NCBI GenBank assembly: GCA_018105865.1
Contig: CM030847.1
Coordinates: forward strand, 14,871,089 to 14,935,088
Length of the DNA stretch: 64,000 bases
Reading direction: 5' to 3'
Source of the DNA: Metaphire vulgaris
Lineage: Eukaryota; Annelida; Clitellata; Crassiclitellata; Megascolecidae
Positions 34,491 through 45,540 of this stretch are shown in pieces. The notes below the pieces were generated by a model. The model saw nothing but the letters and a program-made list of their open reading frames with translations, did not search any database and was not told the origin of the DNA. Position 1 is the stretch's first letter. Each line of letters opens with the position of its first letter. Made by a program: the position numbers and the translations under genes.

Positions 34491-35039
34491 TTAAGATGAC
34501 TTCGCCCTCTAGCGAGCGTCATGGTAATGCAGCGACTGAAATGGAACTTAGCTAAACTGATATTTAGAGACAATAATCGAACTTCTCGAAGTATCACGCA
34601 GGAGTTTTGATTTGATGAATTTTCTTTTGTAAGTTAATTAATTATTGATCGCCTGTTTGGATGCGATGCTGAAACCGTGTGAAGTAGGCCTACAACCATA
34701 GGCGGCAATCTGTCAGAAAACTTGGGGCGTCCACCGTCCAGGTCTCCCGTGGGATGGGATGGACCATTCCCCTTCTTCCTTTTATATCTTTGTCGACCTA
34801 TTTTTGCTTGTCAGACTTTTTTGAGACCTGAGAAGGTTTTTTTCTTGTCAGGATTTTTTTTATATTTGATATACGATTTTTAGGGTTTTTAGTTTTTGCC
34901 TGTCAGACTATTTTTTCGGATGACTTTATTTCACACTTATTCGGCAGAGACCCCACATTTTACCGACACCCCCAAATTCACAATCCTAGAAATAACCCTG
35001 GGACGAATCACATTTAATCAGTTTCTTCGTCAAGAGACA
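34491..35039. other. no gene; repeated TTGCTTGTCAG motifs
   Basis: 34800-34915 contains three reversed copies of the recurrent (GACAAGCAAAAA) motif, so it is probably the core of another decayed MITE. No ends found. Confidence 0.4.
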
Positions 35040-35510
35040 GCTACTAGAAAAAAACAACTAAGACAAGCAAGAGCTGTTTTTATATTATCTTCATCGATTA
35101 CAAACAGGCCTTCGACTCGGTGAGACAGAAATGGTTATGAAAGGCAATGAAACATGCTGGCATTGAAGAAAAACTCACCCGTTTAATGCAAGCAACATAT
35201 AAAAAGTCAGAAAGTGCAGTGAAGATAGGCTACTAAATTGTCAGAATGGTTTAGAGCAAATGTAGGACTGAGACAAGATTGCTTACTGTCTCCAACACTT
35301 TTCGTTATCATCCTGGATGCAATTTTCAAAAGAGCAATTGGTGACCTGAACATGGGCATAAGGTGCTGCGGAGAAAAATGAAACAATCTAAAGTTTGCAG
35401 ACGACGTCAGTCTGATCACAGACAACAAATCAGATCTGCAAACACTGACCAACGAAGTCAATCTAACAAGCAAAAGATTTGGAGGTCTTGTCATATTTGG
35501 AGCAGATTTT
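35040..35510 (+). mobile_element. RTE-like reverse transcriptase fragment
   Basis: Frames shift but read YKQAFDSVRQKW, WFRANVGLRQDCLLSPTLF, then LKFADDVSLITDN. These are RT motifs around the catalytic aspartates (F-ADD). Several stops and frameshifts make it inactive. Confidence 0.78.
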
Positions 35511-35561
35511 GGTGACTACAGGCCATGTGACAGGATGGTAGTGCCTGTTGGGCATCTGTAT

Positions 35562-35956
35562 TTGGTGCTGCCTTCCTGTTAGTCATTCGATCTAAACCCC
35601 TCCCCTCTCTCTCCATGTCTCTGTCTCTCTCTCTGTCTCTCTCTGTATTCTAAATGTTCGTTTAAAATGAATAAAAAAGTTGTGCAGAAATTTTGTGGCC
35701 GGAGGAAAAATAAGGAGATCCGGCACCTTTGAAAAAGTAATTTAACCACTGGCTGTACCCCAGCGCGAGAGAGCAGGTATGCTTATGCATTTCTTTATTG
35801 TTGGCCCTCCGTACTTCCCGAAGTATTTATGAAAATAGTGTCAATATATATATATATCGTTATAAAAGCCATGCGTTTAGGTACCAAAGGAAGTCGTCGA
35901 AGAGATGCAAGGGGGAGGATACTGATAACAAAATGAGGCATAAAGTCACAGGAGAC

Positions 35957-35987
<31 letters not shown>

Positions 35988-36071
35988 GAGAGACAGAGAG
36001 AGAGACAGAGACATAGAGAGAGAGGGGAGGGGTTTAGATCGAATGACTAACAGGAAGGCAGCACCAAATAA
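35562..36071. repeat. long inverted repeat pair with CT/GA arms
   Basis: The left arm ATTTGGTGCTGCCTTCCTG...AGTCATTCGATC, then a (CTCTGT)-rich run to about 35645. It is inverted at 35953-36071, where a GA-rich run precedes GATCGAATGACT...GCAGCACCAAAT. About 310 bp separates the arms. Could be a MITE or an inverted duplication. Confidence 0.65.
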
Positions 36072-36114
36072 AATCAAACATACATAGAAATGACTCATTC
36101 GCTAAAACCAGCTG

Positions 36115-36400
36115 TTTTAACGTGCAGTGATACACAACATGTGCAGTGATAAAATGAAAATGTGCAGTGATAAAATGCAATTTTCCTGTGCTTTGTGCAG
36201 TGATAAATTTTCCAGACATGAGTAAAAAAGGTCATCATCCCGAAAATGAGGCGACAAAATAGTGTTTATAGAGAAAACCGAAAACCTTGTTGACGACTAA
36301 AAAAAGGTCGCCAGCCAAATTTCGAGGCACAAAATAGAAATCTTTTCCACACATTTCATTTTCTGAGTTTTTGTGCAGTGATAAATTTTTCTTAAAACAT
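36115..36400. mobile_element. decayed element with GTGCAGTGATAAA repeats
   Basis: GTGCAGTGATA occurs four times by 36205 and again at 36375. The core has two GAGTAAAAAAGGTCATC / GACGACTAAAAAAAGGTCG motifs. No clean inverted ends. Confidence 0.4.
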
Positions 36401-36479
36401 GCCCTGGCTAAAACTATTACCAGTTTGGCTTGTATGGGTATTAGTCGTAGCGCTGTCATGCGTGTATATTGAGAGCCCG

Positions 36480-37011
36480 GTAAACTGATTCAGGGGATAT
36501 CCTGTACACAAGCGGGCAATCGTGACTTTTTAGATACTTCCTGCATCGTCAGACATTTTAAGCTTCTTCAGTGGGTGTATTTTGTTAGAGACATCAGTCG
36601 TCACAGATAAAATTTAGACCTGAGTGTCAATCTTACACCTACTGTAAGTGCTAATGCGCAGGAAATACGGAATCTATCGAACTCGAAAGAGTAAGCTATT
36701 CAAACAGTGCTTTTTCAGTCGTAACGTAGGATAATGGTGTTCCCAAACCTATTTTTGCCATATTTTCGTTTATATCGATATGCAATAATCCGCGTTTGAT
36801 GCCAATGTCTTTGACAAGAAACTTGGTGAGTCAGTTGCGAAAAGATTGTTGTCTAATGAGGGTCTTGAACTTGGCCAAATGACTCGCATTCTAGATCAGA
36901 AACATTGGACCGATAACGTTAACGACAAGTTGACATTTTGAGAAATAGAAATCAAGAATTTGTGCAACAGGCTATAACTTAACTATAGAGAAATCATTCG
37001 TGGATTCCAGA
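36480..37011. other. no gene; dispersed repeat traces
   Basis: AGATACTTCCTGC at 36533 also appears at 39258 in similar surroundings. No gene supported. Confidence 0.4.
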
Positions 37012-37999
37012 ACATTTATAATATTAAGATTCTTGCTCTGTTTGTCCAGTTTGTCTGTTACCTTCAAGCGTTCTGATTGGTCACCAATCGACGTTGCGAA
37101 GTCGAATGCGTAACCTATGTCCTGGGCTGTGCACGAGGCTGTTGCCATTGACAACCATTGTCTATTATTTTCTAATCAACGGAGCGTTCGAAGCGTCTTA
37201 ATTGCAGCTCAAACTCCCGTTCTCTTTCCCTCTCCCCATCCCTCTCTCAAACAAACCCCTTCCTTCCCCCCCCCTTCCTCTCCCCACCCTCTTTCCACCC
37301 CTCCCTCTCCCAACCCCCTTCCTCCCCTCCCAACCCCCCAACCCTCTCTCCTCCCAACCCCCAAACCCTCTCCCAACCCCCTTCCTCCACCCCTCTTCCC
37401 AACCCCCTTCCCTCCCAACCCTCTCCCAACTCCCTTCCCTCCACCCCCTCTCCCCATCCCTCTTCCACCCCTCTCCCCATCCATCTCCCAACCAACCATC
37501 CCTTTGGTTGAGCTTGGCTGTGTGCCTTCGGAATATACCCCCCTTCCCCTCCCGAAATCTACCGCAATTTGACGCAAATGTGCGACGTCATGCCCTATAG
37601 ATTAGCATTATGAGTTTCAAATGTTCCATTTAGTACTTTAAACTTTAAAGGTCCCTTTTTATAATTCCTTACGTTTCTATCGATTCCTGAAATTTTTATC
37701 AACGGGTTTCTTGCAAAGGAATTAATTATTCATCGATTATTAGTTAAGTTAGAGGCATGTTTGTGCAGCGCCGAATGGTGAATAGGAGCTTCGTATAGCA
37801 CCTATATCTCAGCGGTTATAAACGTTAGAAAGACGCGGTTACGCTTCGCTTAAAGCTAATTTTATAGAGCACATTTAGGCCCGATTTGTGTAAGCAGTTT
37901 ATGTTTAAGTTGTTTGTTGGAATATTCGTTGCCTCGAACGAAGCGAGCCTGCACTGCGAGCGAAGAGAGAAGCGAATGCGAGCGAAGCGAGCATTTTTT
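37012..37999 (+). mobile_element. non-autonomous Helitron, first of a tandem pair
   Basis: The 5' end (TATAATATTAAGATTC) and CAACGGAGCGTT, GTCTTAATTGCAGCTCAAA match the Helitron 45541-47201. A pyrimidine-rich core at 37212-37500 follows. The 3' part has the GCGAGCGAAGCGAGC repeats of 38000-38405. The terminal CTAG has decayed and the next copy starts immediately. Confidence 0.6.
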
Positions 38000-38405
38000 T
38001 GTATAATATTAAGATCCTTGCTCTGTATGTCTGTTACCTTCAAGCGTTCTGATTGGTTGGCTGTGTGAGCGTTCTGATTGGTTGGCTGTGTGACGTTCTC
38101 ATTCGTTACCTTCAAGCGTTCTGATTGGTTAGCTGGGTGAGCGTTCTGATTGGTCGTTCTGGAATCTTAGGCTTCGCGAAGCGAAATGCGACGCGAAGCG
38201 AACGGCGACGCGAAGCGAACGGCCACGCGAAGCGAACGGCCACGCGAAGCGTTTGACGAAGCGTACGTTGCAGCGTCAGAGCTTGGCTACGTGGCGTATG
38301 TACATCATTGAAACGTTGTTCAGCAGCATGAATTCAATGATTGGGTTTTAGTATTATCCTGCACTGCGAGCGAAGCGAGCGCGAGCGAAGCGAGCATCTT
38401 TCTAG
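38000..38405 (+). mobile_element. non-autonomous Helitron, second of a tandem pair
   Basis: Starts TATAATATTAAGATCCTTGC and carries GCGTTCTGATTGGTTGGCTG repeats. It ends GCGAGCATCTTTCTAG followed by T (38406). Closely related to 30833-31167. Confidence 0.7.
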
Positions 38406-39009
38406 TATTTGAATAAAATGCTTCCTCTGATACATGCTCTTAATATAATGTTCAATTTTTCTAGTGAGTGTCAAAGGGGATTTTCACAAATGAATTAGTT
38501 AATCACCCCAACGAAATCTTCGCTTATGACAAAAACAGTCTTGTCACTTTTATTCATCAGATTAGTGGGTCCACCCCTCACATAGTTTGATCCTACAAAG
38601 CACGTTGACTCTTGACTGATTTGAGGTAGATATTCCGCTCTTGACTCACAAAGCAAAAAAAAGAAATCGAGACAATTTGTCCGAAGAAAACTGCAGAAAA
38701 CTCTGGAGGTTGATGCCTAGTACCAGTAAGTATTCTGCACAACTTTTACTTGGACAGTTTTAATGATAAATGTAGTTTCTTGTAAAAAAAAGTTTATTTC
38801 TTTCGTATATCTATAGTGCTCAGTAGCCCGGAGCGTCGTCAGTGATCCGGACGCACATTACAGGTTTTATACAACATAGTACCCTACTGTCCTTACTGTT
38901 CAGTGAGCAAGTTCAATTATAATTTCTTATGACAGAACCAATATCAGATAGGTTCCCGAACCTAGTTTCATTAAAAAAAAACACTGATTCTAAATGAAGA
39001 ATCTCTTTG

Positions 39010-39067
<58 letters not shown>

Positions 39068-39897
39068 TGACTTCCCCTCTATTGTATCTTTTAGTCTCTA
39101 TTAGTCTATTTCGGCACTGTATTTGAGCTTGGTTGCATAATTTTCAAACTGCATCACGTCTGACGATCGTATGCAGTAGCCATGGCATCAACTATTCAGT
39201 ATTCACAACTGCTATGTCATGCGTGTAGGCGATGCAGTATGCTGCCGTACTTTGCAGATACTTCCTGCTTTATCGGACATTTTTAGCAAACTATGTTGAA
39301 AAGAAGAACCGATTCAAGTTCTAATGATAAAGACGACCAGAATCACATCCTGAATACCCTGTAACTAGAATAGAGCGATGTGCATTTGATTTAAATCCGA
39401 AATAGTAGATCGATCTCCATTGCAACTCGAAAGCCTTGACGCGGAATTTTAATAGACAGGTGCAACAATGTTTTATGTCAAGTAGAACTGATCAACATTG
39501 TGTAGGCGTATGCAAAGAGACTTGTATTGTTACATGAGTTACACCGTCAATTGTAGCGTTTGTGACATGTGCAGCGCTTGTATTGTCATAGACCTCTTCT
39601 AAAAAGTCCAACATGTTGGTCATGCATAATCAATCGTCTCTTTGACATCAATAGCTTATTTTATAGTCACATATTCAAAAGTAGACAGTTCAGTTATACA
39701 GCAGATGCCATTTTGGCTTTCGTAGACATTACACAGTCAATTGTAGCGTTTGTGACATGTGCACGGCTTGTATTGAACTTTTAAATATCTTTTGCAAAAT
39801 AAGAACAAACTTAATAGTAGAAGCTGGATATATTCATGGTTTTCTAATTCATTATTCAGAATTTGAGCATGTTTAGAAATCTTTATACTTCTTTCAG
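38406..39897. other. no gene; (CT)n and a direct repeat
   Basis: (CT)n at 39014-39066. GTCAATTGTAGCGTTTGTGA occurs at 39546 and 39736, a 190-bp direct repeat. No exon supported. Confidence 0.5.
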
Positions 39898-40000
39898 ATT
39901 TCAAGTGAAGTCGAAACAATGAATGATTTTCGACATCGACTTTTCAGTTCAACTGTTTTCCTCATGACATGTATGTTCCTCAGCAAAGGAGCTGCTCAAG
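39898..40000 (+). CDS. signal-peptide exon, possible start of LRP-like gene
   Basis: After an acceptor (TACTTCTTTCAG) a short 5' leader leads to an ATG at 39919 and MNDFRHRLFSSTVFLMTCMF, then LSKGAAQ. Arg residues precede a hydrophobic core and small residues precede a cleavage site, a good secretory signal. CAAG followed by GTTCGC ends the exon with one base left (phase 1). It joins in frame to the exon at 41764 if TTGACAG is used as acceptor. The following 1.7 kb, largely SINE and DNA transposons, would be intron. The link to the YWTD exons at 52 kb is inference. Confidence 0.5.
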
Positions 40001-40019
40001 GTTCGCTTCCTAGTGAACA

Positions 40020-40202
40020 TTTTCGTCTTTACTTACTTACTTACTTACTTAGTACTTAGTCCATCCTCGTGCTGGAACCACGTAGAGCAGCACAGAATGT
40101 ATTTTGTTCTGTGCTGTTTCTGTTGAATTGTGTCTTTTTTACCTGAGCGGGTTTCAAGCCCGTTGTAGAACCGATTTCCGGACTTGCATTTTACGGCTAA
40201 GC
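40020..40202 (-). mobile_element. tRNA-like SINE
   Basis: Minus-strand A-box-like TTGGCTTAGCCG and a B-box-like GGGCTTGAAACCC (40149-40161). The 3' terminus is a run of TAAG repeats (plus strand CTTA, 40028-40050). Its 5' head abuts the hAT at 40211. Confidence 0.55.
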
Positions 40203-40210
40203 CAACCCTC

Positions 40211-40505
40211 CAGTGGCGTAGCCAAGAGTGGTGGGTGCCTGGGTGTGTTGGGTTAAACCCCTTGGCTGTTCGACCACATCTTTTTTTATTGCGTACATAG
40301 TGTTGTTCGGGCGCACATACCTATATAATTCACCTACTGAAGCAAAATAATAGTTGAGTTGACGACCTTTTTTCTTGTAAGGATTTTTTCAGTGATGGGA
40401 ACCACAATGATAACTTTTTTTGTCTGTCAGGATTTTCCGAAGTTGGGAATAATGTGGATGGGAACCATAGCCCCCCTCCTTCGGAAAATCCTGGCTACGC
40501 CAATA
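40211..40505. mobile_element. hAT-type MITE, CAGTGGCGTAGCC family
   Basis: Left end CAGTGGCGTAGCCAAGAG; right end CCTGGCTACGCCAATA. Perfect duplication CAACCCTC at 40203-40210 and 40506-40513. The last bases of the right TIR have changed. Confidence 0.85.
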
Positions 40506-40532
40506 CAACCCTCCTTTATCCGGACTTGGGAC

Positions 40533-41003
40533 AGGTGTCGTATAAATTTATTTTTCCATAAAATTATTTCCTGGTCAAATTTTGATTGGTCGGTAGGAAA
40601 TAAATTATTACCCAAAGGATATGATTTCATTTCCAACCAATGCTAAACACAGGTATAGATAGACAGTAGACTAGTAATTAAATTTTTTACCGGCTATAAT
40701 TTTATTTCCCCACCAACAGAATGCTAGATAGTTATATGTAGGAAATAAATTTATTACCTGCTACCAACTGTATGCATTAAAGTGATTAAAGCTATTTTTA
40801 GATGCTATGTTGATAGGCGGAAATAAATTTATACAGAAATAAATTTATACAGAAATAAATTTATACAGAAATAAATTTATGCAGAAATAAATTTATACAG
40901 AAATAAATTTATACGTATGTCGCATGATTTTATTTCCCTATCAACCGCAGGATCCGCCAAGGAAATAATTTTATGGGGGAAATAAATTTGTATACGACAC
41001 CGG
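40533..41003. mobile_element. TIR element with GAAATAAATTTATACA arrays
   Basis: Left AGGTGTCGTATAAATTTATT and right AAATAAATTTGTATACGACA with CCG form inverted ends. Six ACAGAAATAAATTTAT units occupy 40830-40912. No matching target duplication and no ORF. Confidence 0.6.
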
Positions 41004-41246
41004 CACAGAGCATACCAAGTATTTCCTTCTGAGGCGGAGTTTCTTGTTTAAGCTTCCCCAAGCAATATTCATATAAATCTTATTAAAATCTTTAGTCAAA
41101 AAGTTTTGAAATGAAAATCCAAACAAGGATAAAAGTGAATCAGAGTTTTTGACCATATTATCTGTTCTTTTGTCTCGTCCTCCTTTTGGTTATGCATATT
41201 GATTACACTTGAACCTAACAAAACTGTCATGAATCGGCGTTTATAA

Positions 41247-41662
41247 GGGGCTGTCCATTAATTACGTCAACAATTTAGGGGAGGGAGGGGGTTTGAACAA
41301 GTTTGACAGTTGTTGACAGGGGAGGGGGTCAAAAGAAGTTGACGTCAACAATTTCACTTTTTACAAATAGTCAAAAACTAGGAAATTTCATGGAATACTA
41401 CTTATTACAATGGAAAAAAGCATGGCAAAAAAGGTCATAGCCATCACATTTTGATACTCGATGAGCAAAAAAGGTTAAAAATGGTCATCGCCGCAAAAAT
41501 AATAACCTTATTATTGGGACCTGTCATTGATCTTGGGGGGGGGGAGGGTCAAAAGTTTTTTACGTACTTATGGGGGGGCTAACTGAAGGTTGGCAGTTGT
41601 TGACAAGGGGGAGGGGGTCAAAAATTGCCCCAAAATTGTTGACATAATTGATGGACAGCCCC
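41247..41662. mobile_element. Harbinger-like MITE, family 2, long copy
   Basis: Ends GGGGCTGTCCATTAATTACG and ATTGATGGACAGCCCC; TAA on both sides. Internal GATGAGCAAAAAAGG motif. Reference copy for 4221-4551 and 4603-4820. Confidence 0.8.
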
Positions 41663-41763
41663 TAATGAAAATTTTATACCATACTCATTTCAAATTCAAT
41701 GGGAAATGTTCTTTGCTTAAAACATTATCTTCATAGCCTCTGGTTGTGTGTAATTCATTGACA

Positions 41764-42063
41764 GATTTTACCAAAGCTCTAATTTGGTCGACATATTCTT
41801 CAGCTGGTCAGTCGCAATTTAAATTACTCTATGGAAATCCTGCGACGTACGTTCCGGATATTGCAAATGGCAGAAACGGATCCTATTTCCCATACAACTA
41901 CACATTTAGCAGTGCCGACGTTGGAATTGGAGCTCTAGACACGCTATACTCCGGGTCTTACTTATACTATTCTTTGAATATGCAATTGCAATTTTCGTCC
42001 CAGTATATTCCACGAACTGGAACTGCGGCCAAATACGCAATCATTGCAGCGCTTTCCAATATG
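41764..42063 (+). CDS. extracellular-type exon, possibly of LRP-like gene
   Basis: Open frame with acceptor TTGACAG (alternative CTTCATAG at 41736) and donor ATG followed by GTAAAC. It reads DFTKALIWSTYSSAGQSQ, KLLYGNPATYVPDIANGRNG, YNYTFSSADVGIGALDTLYS, LYYSLNMQLQFSSQYIP, ending AALSNM. IWS-type and LYYS strands plus potential N-glycosylation sites (NGS, NYT) suit an extracellular beta-rich domain, perhaps the opening of a YWTD propeller. I cannot confirm homology. Joined to 40000, the split codon is GAT and the frame is kept. Confidence 0.5.
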
Positions 42064-42266
42064 GTAAACTTTGATTTAAATAGCAATTAACTTGTTTCCT
42101 TAGTTTTAAATATGTCTCAAGCGCACTGTATTAGATGAATACATGTAATTCGTCGATTGCGGATCATAAGTGCGCAATGGACAGAGAGTTGGTAGACGAA
42201 CTCTCTTCTAGAAATCTTGTGCTTGTTTTGTCGATTGATCGTGGATATCGGATATAGCCTATATAT

Positions 42267-43174
42267 CAGACATGGGTCAATTACAATTATAATTGTAATT
42301 CAATTGTAATTAATTACATTTGGCCAATGTAATTGTAATTGTAATTGATCTGTAGAAAGTTCAATTACAAGTAATTGTAATTGTAATTGTCTTGTATGTA
42401 ATTGTAATTGCAATTGAGCTATTGTAATTGTTTTACTCAATTACAGGAATGTGAGTTTTATAAGTTCTAATAGCGTATTAGCATGTATGAACCGAAGTCT
42501 TGTCAGTCTATGAATGTATGGCAGTGAATACATTGGATGGTTAGTGAATTGTCAAAGCACAGCGGTTATTGGTAAATGGACTCACTGCTCTGGTCAGTTG
42601 CCGTGAAAAAATTGACTTATTTACTTTTTACTGCCTTTCAAATTGGAAGGGAACCAGCTTATCATTTGTCTACTTCCTGTGTTCTGCGGCTGTGCTTTTT
42701 TCAAGTTTTGTGAATAAAAGTTTAATGCCAGTAAAGATGAGCGTAAATAAAGAAGGAGTAATATGGAATTATTTTGAAAAGTCTGATGACTTTAATAATG
42801 CTGTTTCCAATGCAAATGTTAAAGTGAAGTGCTGGTTGTGTGGTGAATTAGTGTCATGCTCGAAAAAGGCTACTTGGAATTTGTTGACTCATTTGCAGGT
42901 TTGTGAAACTTTGTGTTAGGGTTTTTGAAATCGGCCGTAGCATATGACTTTGTTGAACTAATTTATGTTAATTATTTTAGACACTTAAGTTTATTAAAAA
43001 AAGCAGAAAGAGGAATGAAAAGTAATTGTAATTGTAATTGTAATTGACACATTTGTAATTGTAATTGTAATTGATCCCAATGTAATTGGCTGTAATTGTA
43101 ATTGTAATTGTAATTGACAAAAATCCATATAATTGTAATGTAATTGTAATTGCTTAAAACGTAATTGACCCATG

Positions 43175-43177
<3 letters not shown>
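42267..43177. mobile_element. hAT-type element with AATTGT subterminal arrays
   Basis: Ends CAGACATGGGTCAATTAC and GTAATTGACCCATGTCT, flanked by CTATATAT on both sides (42259-42266 and 43178-43185; the right one merges into a TA run). Both inner flanks carry many TGTAATTGTAAT units. It encloses a BED-finger frame, supporting a hAT origin. Confidence 0.75.
42569..42919 (+). pseudogene. BED zinc-finger remnant of a hAT transposase
   Basis: Within the hAT element, the frame reads VNKEGVIWNYFEKSDDFNNA, VKCWLCGELVSCSKKAT and WNLLTHLQVC. That is the BED pattern: aromatic start, C-x2-C, then H-x3-C. BED fingers bind DNA at transposon ends. No catalytic domain follows, so this is the N-terminal leftover of a transposase. 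Confidence 0.65.
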
Positions 43178-43185
<8 letters not shown>

Positions 43186-43224
<39 letters not shown>

Positions 43225-43768
43225 ATATATATACATACACGCTGATAATAGAGAATATATGGTCTATGTATAAGGCCTAAATATAGGCCTAAAGGTTAGC
43301 GGCGTGGTTCTGATATCTGTGAATTAACGAAACTACAACAACCTGTTAGTTCGGACCACGGATGTAGTACTTGGTTCTTGTACTTGCACTTGAGTAGCAC
43401 TCGAGCTCAATTTTTCAGTACTTGTGCTTGTACTTGAACTTGAGGCCTAGGTGGTTGGACTACATGCATTTTGGAATGCATGTACTTGTACTTGTACTTG
43501 ATGGCCAGGTACTTGTACTTATTGTGTATTTGCTACATCTCCGCTTGCTGCATATCTGCCACTAAGCAGTAAGCAGGCAGCTGCTAGGTTGCTGAAGGAC
43601 TATATGTGGTCTTCTTTCCGCTGTTTAGGCAGAGTATTGAAATTAGGCACAGCCTATTAAATATTCTATGGCATAAGCAAACAATAACAAGTACAACGTG
43701 CCTGAAGATAAAGCATTTGTGTCGTTAGGTTTGCATTTGCTGATTATGAAGTTGATAAAATGTCTTAG
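43186..43768. other. no gene; TACTTG repeat element
   Basis: (TA)n continues to 43219. At 43371-43520 there are repeated TTGTACTTG units around a palindrome ATGCATTTTGGAATGCAT, like the subterminal arrays of neighbouring elements; one end only. Confidence 0.4.
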
Positions 43769-43854
43769 TGGTAAATGTAAATTGTGCACACACAAATAAA
43801 GTGACAGATATAACAGACAAATTGCGTCACGTCAGACAAACAGAGAAACTGACG

Positions 43855-45240
43855 TCACGGTGGTCGAGTCTGGTCTATCTGACCATAAACTCATTAAATG
43901 GACGACACCCGTCGATCGTCCTCGTCCGCCATACACAAAGCTTCGTCGTAGGACCTGGAAGCACTTTAGTCTCGAGAGGTTCATTGAGCGTATTGAGCTC
44001 TCACCGCTCTGTCAACCGATCGACCCCAGCAGGACCGCCACCGAACCTGCGCTCTGCTATCAATCGGTCATGACTACGATACTAGACGACCTCGCACCGG
44101 TGACCGAGATCTCCGTTCGCCCACACCTCCATCGACCATTTTATGATGCTGAGTGTAGGCAGGCGGCCCGCCGACGAGCCCGTCGGCTCGAGAGGGCTTA
44201 TTGTACCAGGTGAGGTGCTAGTGATGAAGAGGAGGCACGACCCTCTTGGCGATCAGCAGCACTCAAGGCGAGTAGGCACCACGTGCGGGAGAATGGGCGT
44301 CAACACTGGCGGAGGGTTGCAGACTCCTCTCGCTCTGACACTAAACAAACGTGGCGGCACCTCGACAGGTTACTCGGCAAGGGTGGAAACGCTCCCAGGT
44401 TGTCTTCCAGCTTCTCGGCCGAGGACTACCATAGGTTTATAAATGACAAAGTCAGCGGCGTTAGGAGCAAGACGGCCAGAGCGGGTCCAGCCGAGTACCA
44501 CAAGTATAGTGGATCCTCGTTGTCAATGTTCGAGGCCCCAACAATATCGGATGTCATTGCTTGTGTCAGGGCATCGCCTAACAAACAATGCCCGCTCGAT
44601 CCTCTACCGACGTGGTTGCTCAGAGACGCCATTGTTACGTTGGCGCCGTTTCTGACGGCGCTACTTTCATCACCACTTTCGAGCGGGGAGTTCCCGACAC
44701 CGTATAAACACGCCATCGTCCGTCCTCACTTAAAACGACCAGGTCTGGATCAGTCGGACGCCTCCAACTTTCGCCCGGTCTCAAACCTGCCGTTCGCCTC
44801 GAAACTTCTGGAGCGACTGGTGAATAGGCAACTCGTCGCCTTTCTCGTGAGGAACGGACTTATGCCAAAACATCAATCGGCCTATCGCCAAGGTCACTCT
44901 ACCGAGACGGCCCTCCTCAAGATATTCAACGACGTTGTCGATGCGACGGCGAATGGAGAGCTATCACTTTTATGCCTCCTAGACTTCTCGGCCGCTTTCG
45001 ACACGATAGACCATGACACGCTCTCTCGACGACTGGAATGCACCTTCGGCGTCACAGCCTTAGCCCTGGCGTAGCTCCAGGATTACCTGTCGGACCGTTC
45101 ACAGGCGGTTCCACGTCCGCCCCACGCGGCGTCACAAGCGGTGTGCCAGAGGGGTCGGCACTGGGCCCACTGCTGTTCATGCTCTACGCGGCTGACGTAG
45201 GTTGGATCTTCGAATCATTTAGTTTATCCGCACATTGTTG
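43855..45240 (+). mobile_element. CR1/L2-like LINE, endonuclease tail and RT
   Basis: Starts in the end of the endonuclease (VVESGLSDHKLIKW), passes a linker, and enters RT: SPNKQCPLDPLPTWLL, NFRPVSNLPFASKLLERLV, QSAYRQGHSTETALLKI, LLDFSAAFDTIDHDTL, then frameshifted TSGVPEGSALGPLLFMLYAA. The expected FADD box is absent because the copy ends first. At least two frameshifts and an in-frame stop (45074) make it a pseudo-element. Confidence 0.85.
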
Positions 45241-45540
45241 AGTTGGATTCATACTTCTATGGATGATTATCCCAAGTCTATTTCCTTTCTGTTGTGCTTA
45301 GAACATTCCACCCTAAAGCAAATTCATTAGACCTACCATTATTAGATTTCCCAAAATGCATTACAGAATATTTGTCGACATTGAAAGCATCTACCAGTCC
45401 ACAGACCACTGAAGCAATTTCCTTAGATCCTCCTGTAAAATTTAAGCATCATAATCATAGTCGATATTTATTCACATCCTTGTATCATCTGCAAACTTTA
45501 AAATTTTGGACAGTAATTCTTCATCGGTATCATTTATATA
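45215..45540 (-). mobile_element. CR1-like LINE RT, 3' half (split by Helitron)
   Basis: Minus frame YINDTDEELLSKILKFADDT contains the RT catalytic FADD, followed by KYSVMHFGKSNN and DLGIIIHRSMNP. It continues the reading frame of 47202-47640 across the Helitron. Confidence 0.82.

Noticed and set aside
37117..37600. Pro-rich or Gly-rich frames on both strands
   Set aside because: The pyrimidine-rich Helitron core produces open frames in several registers.
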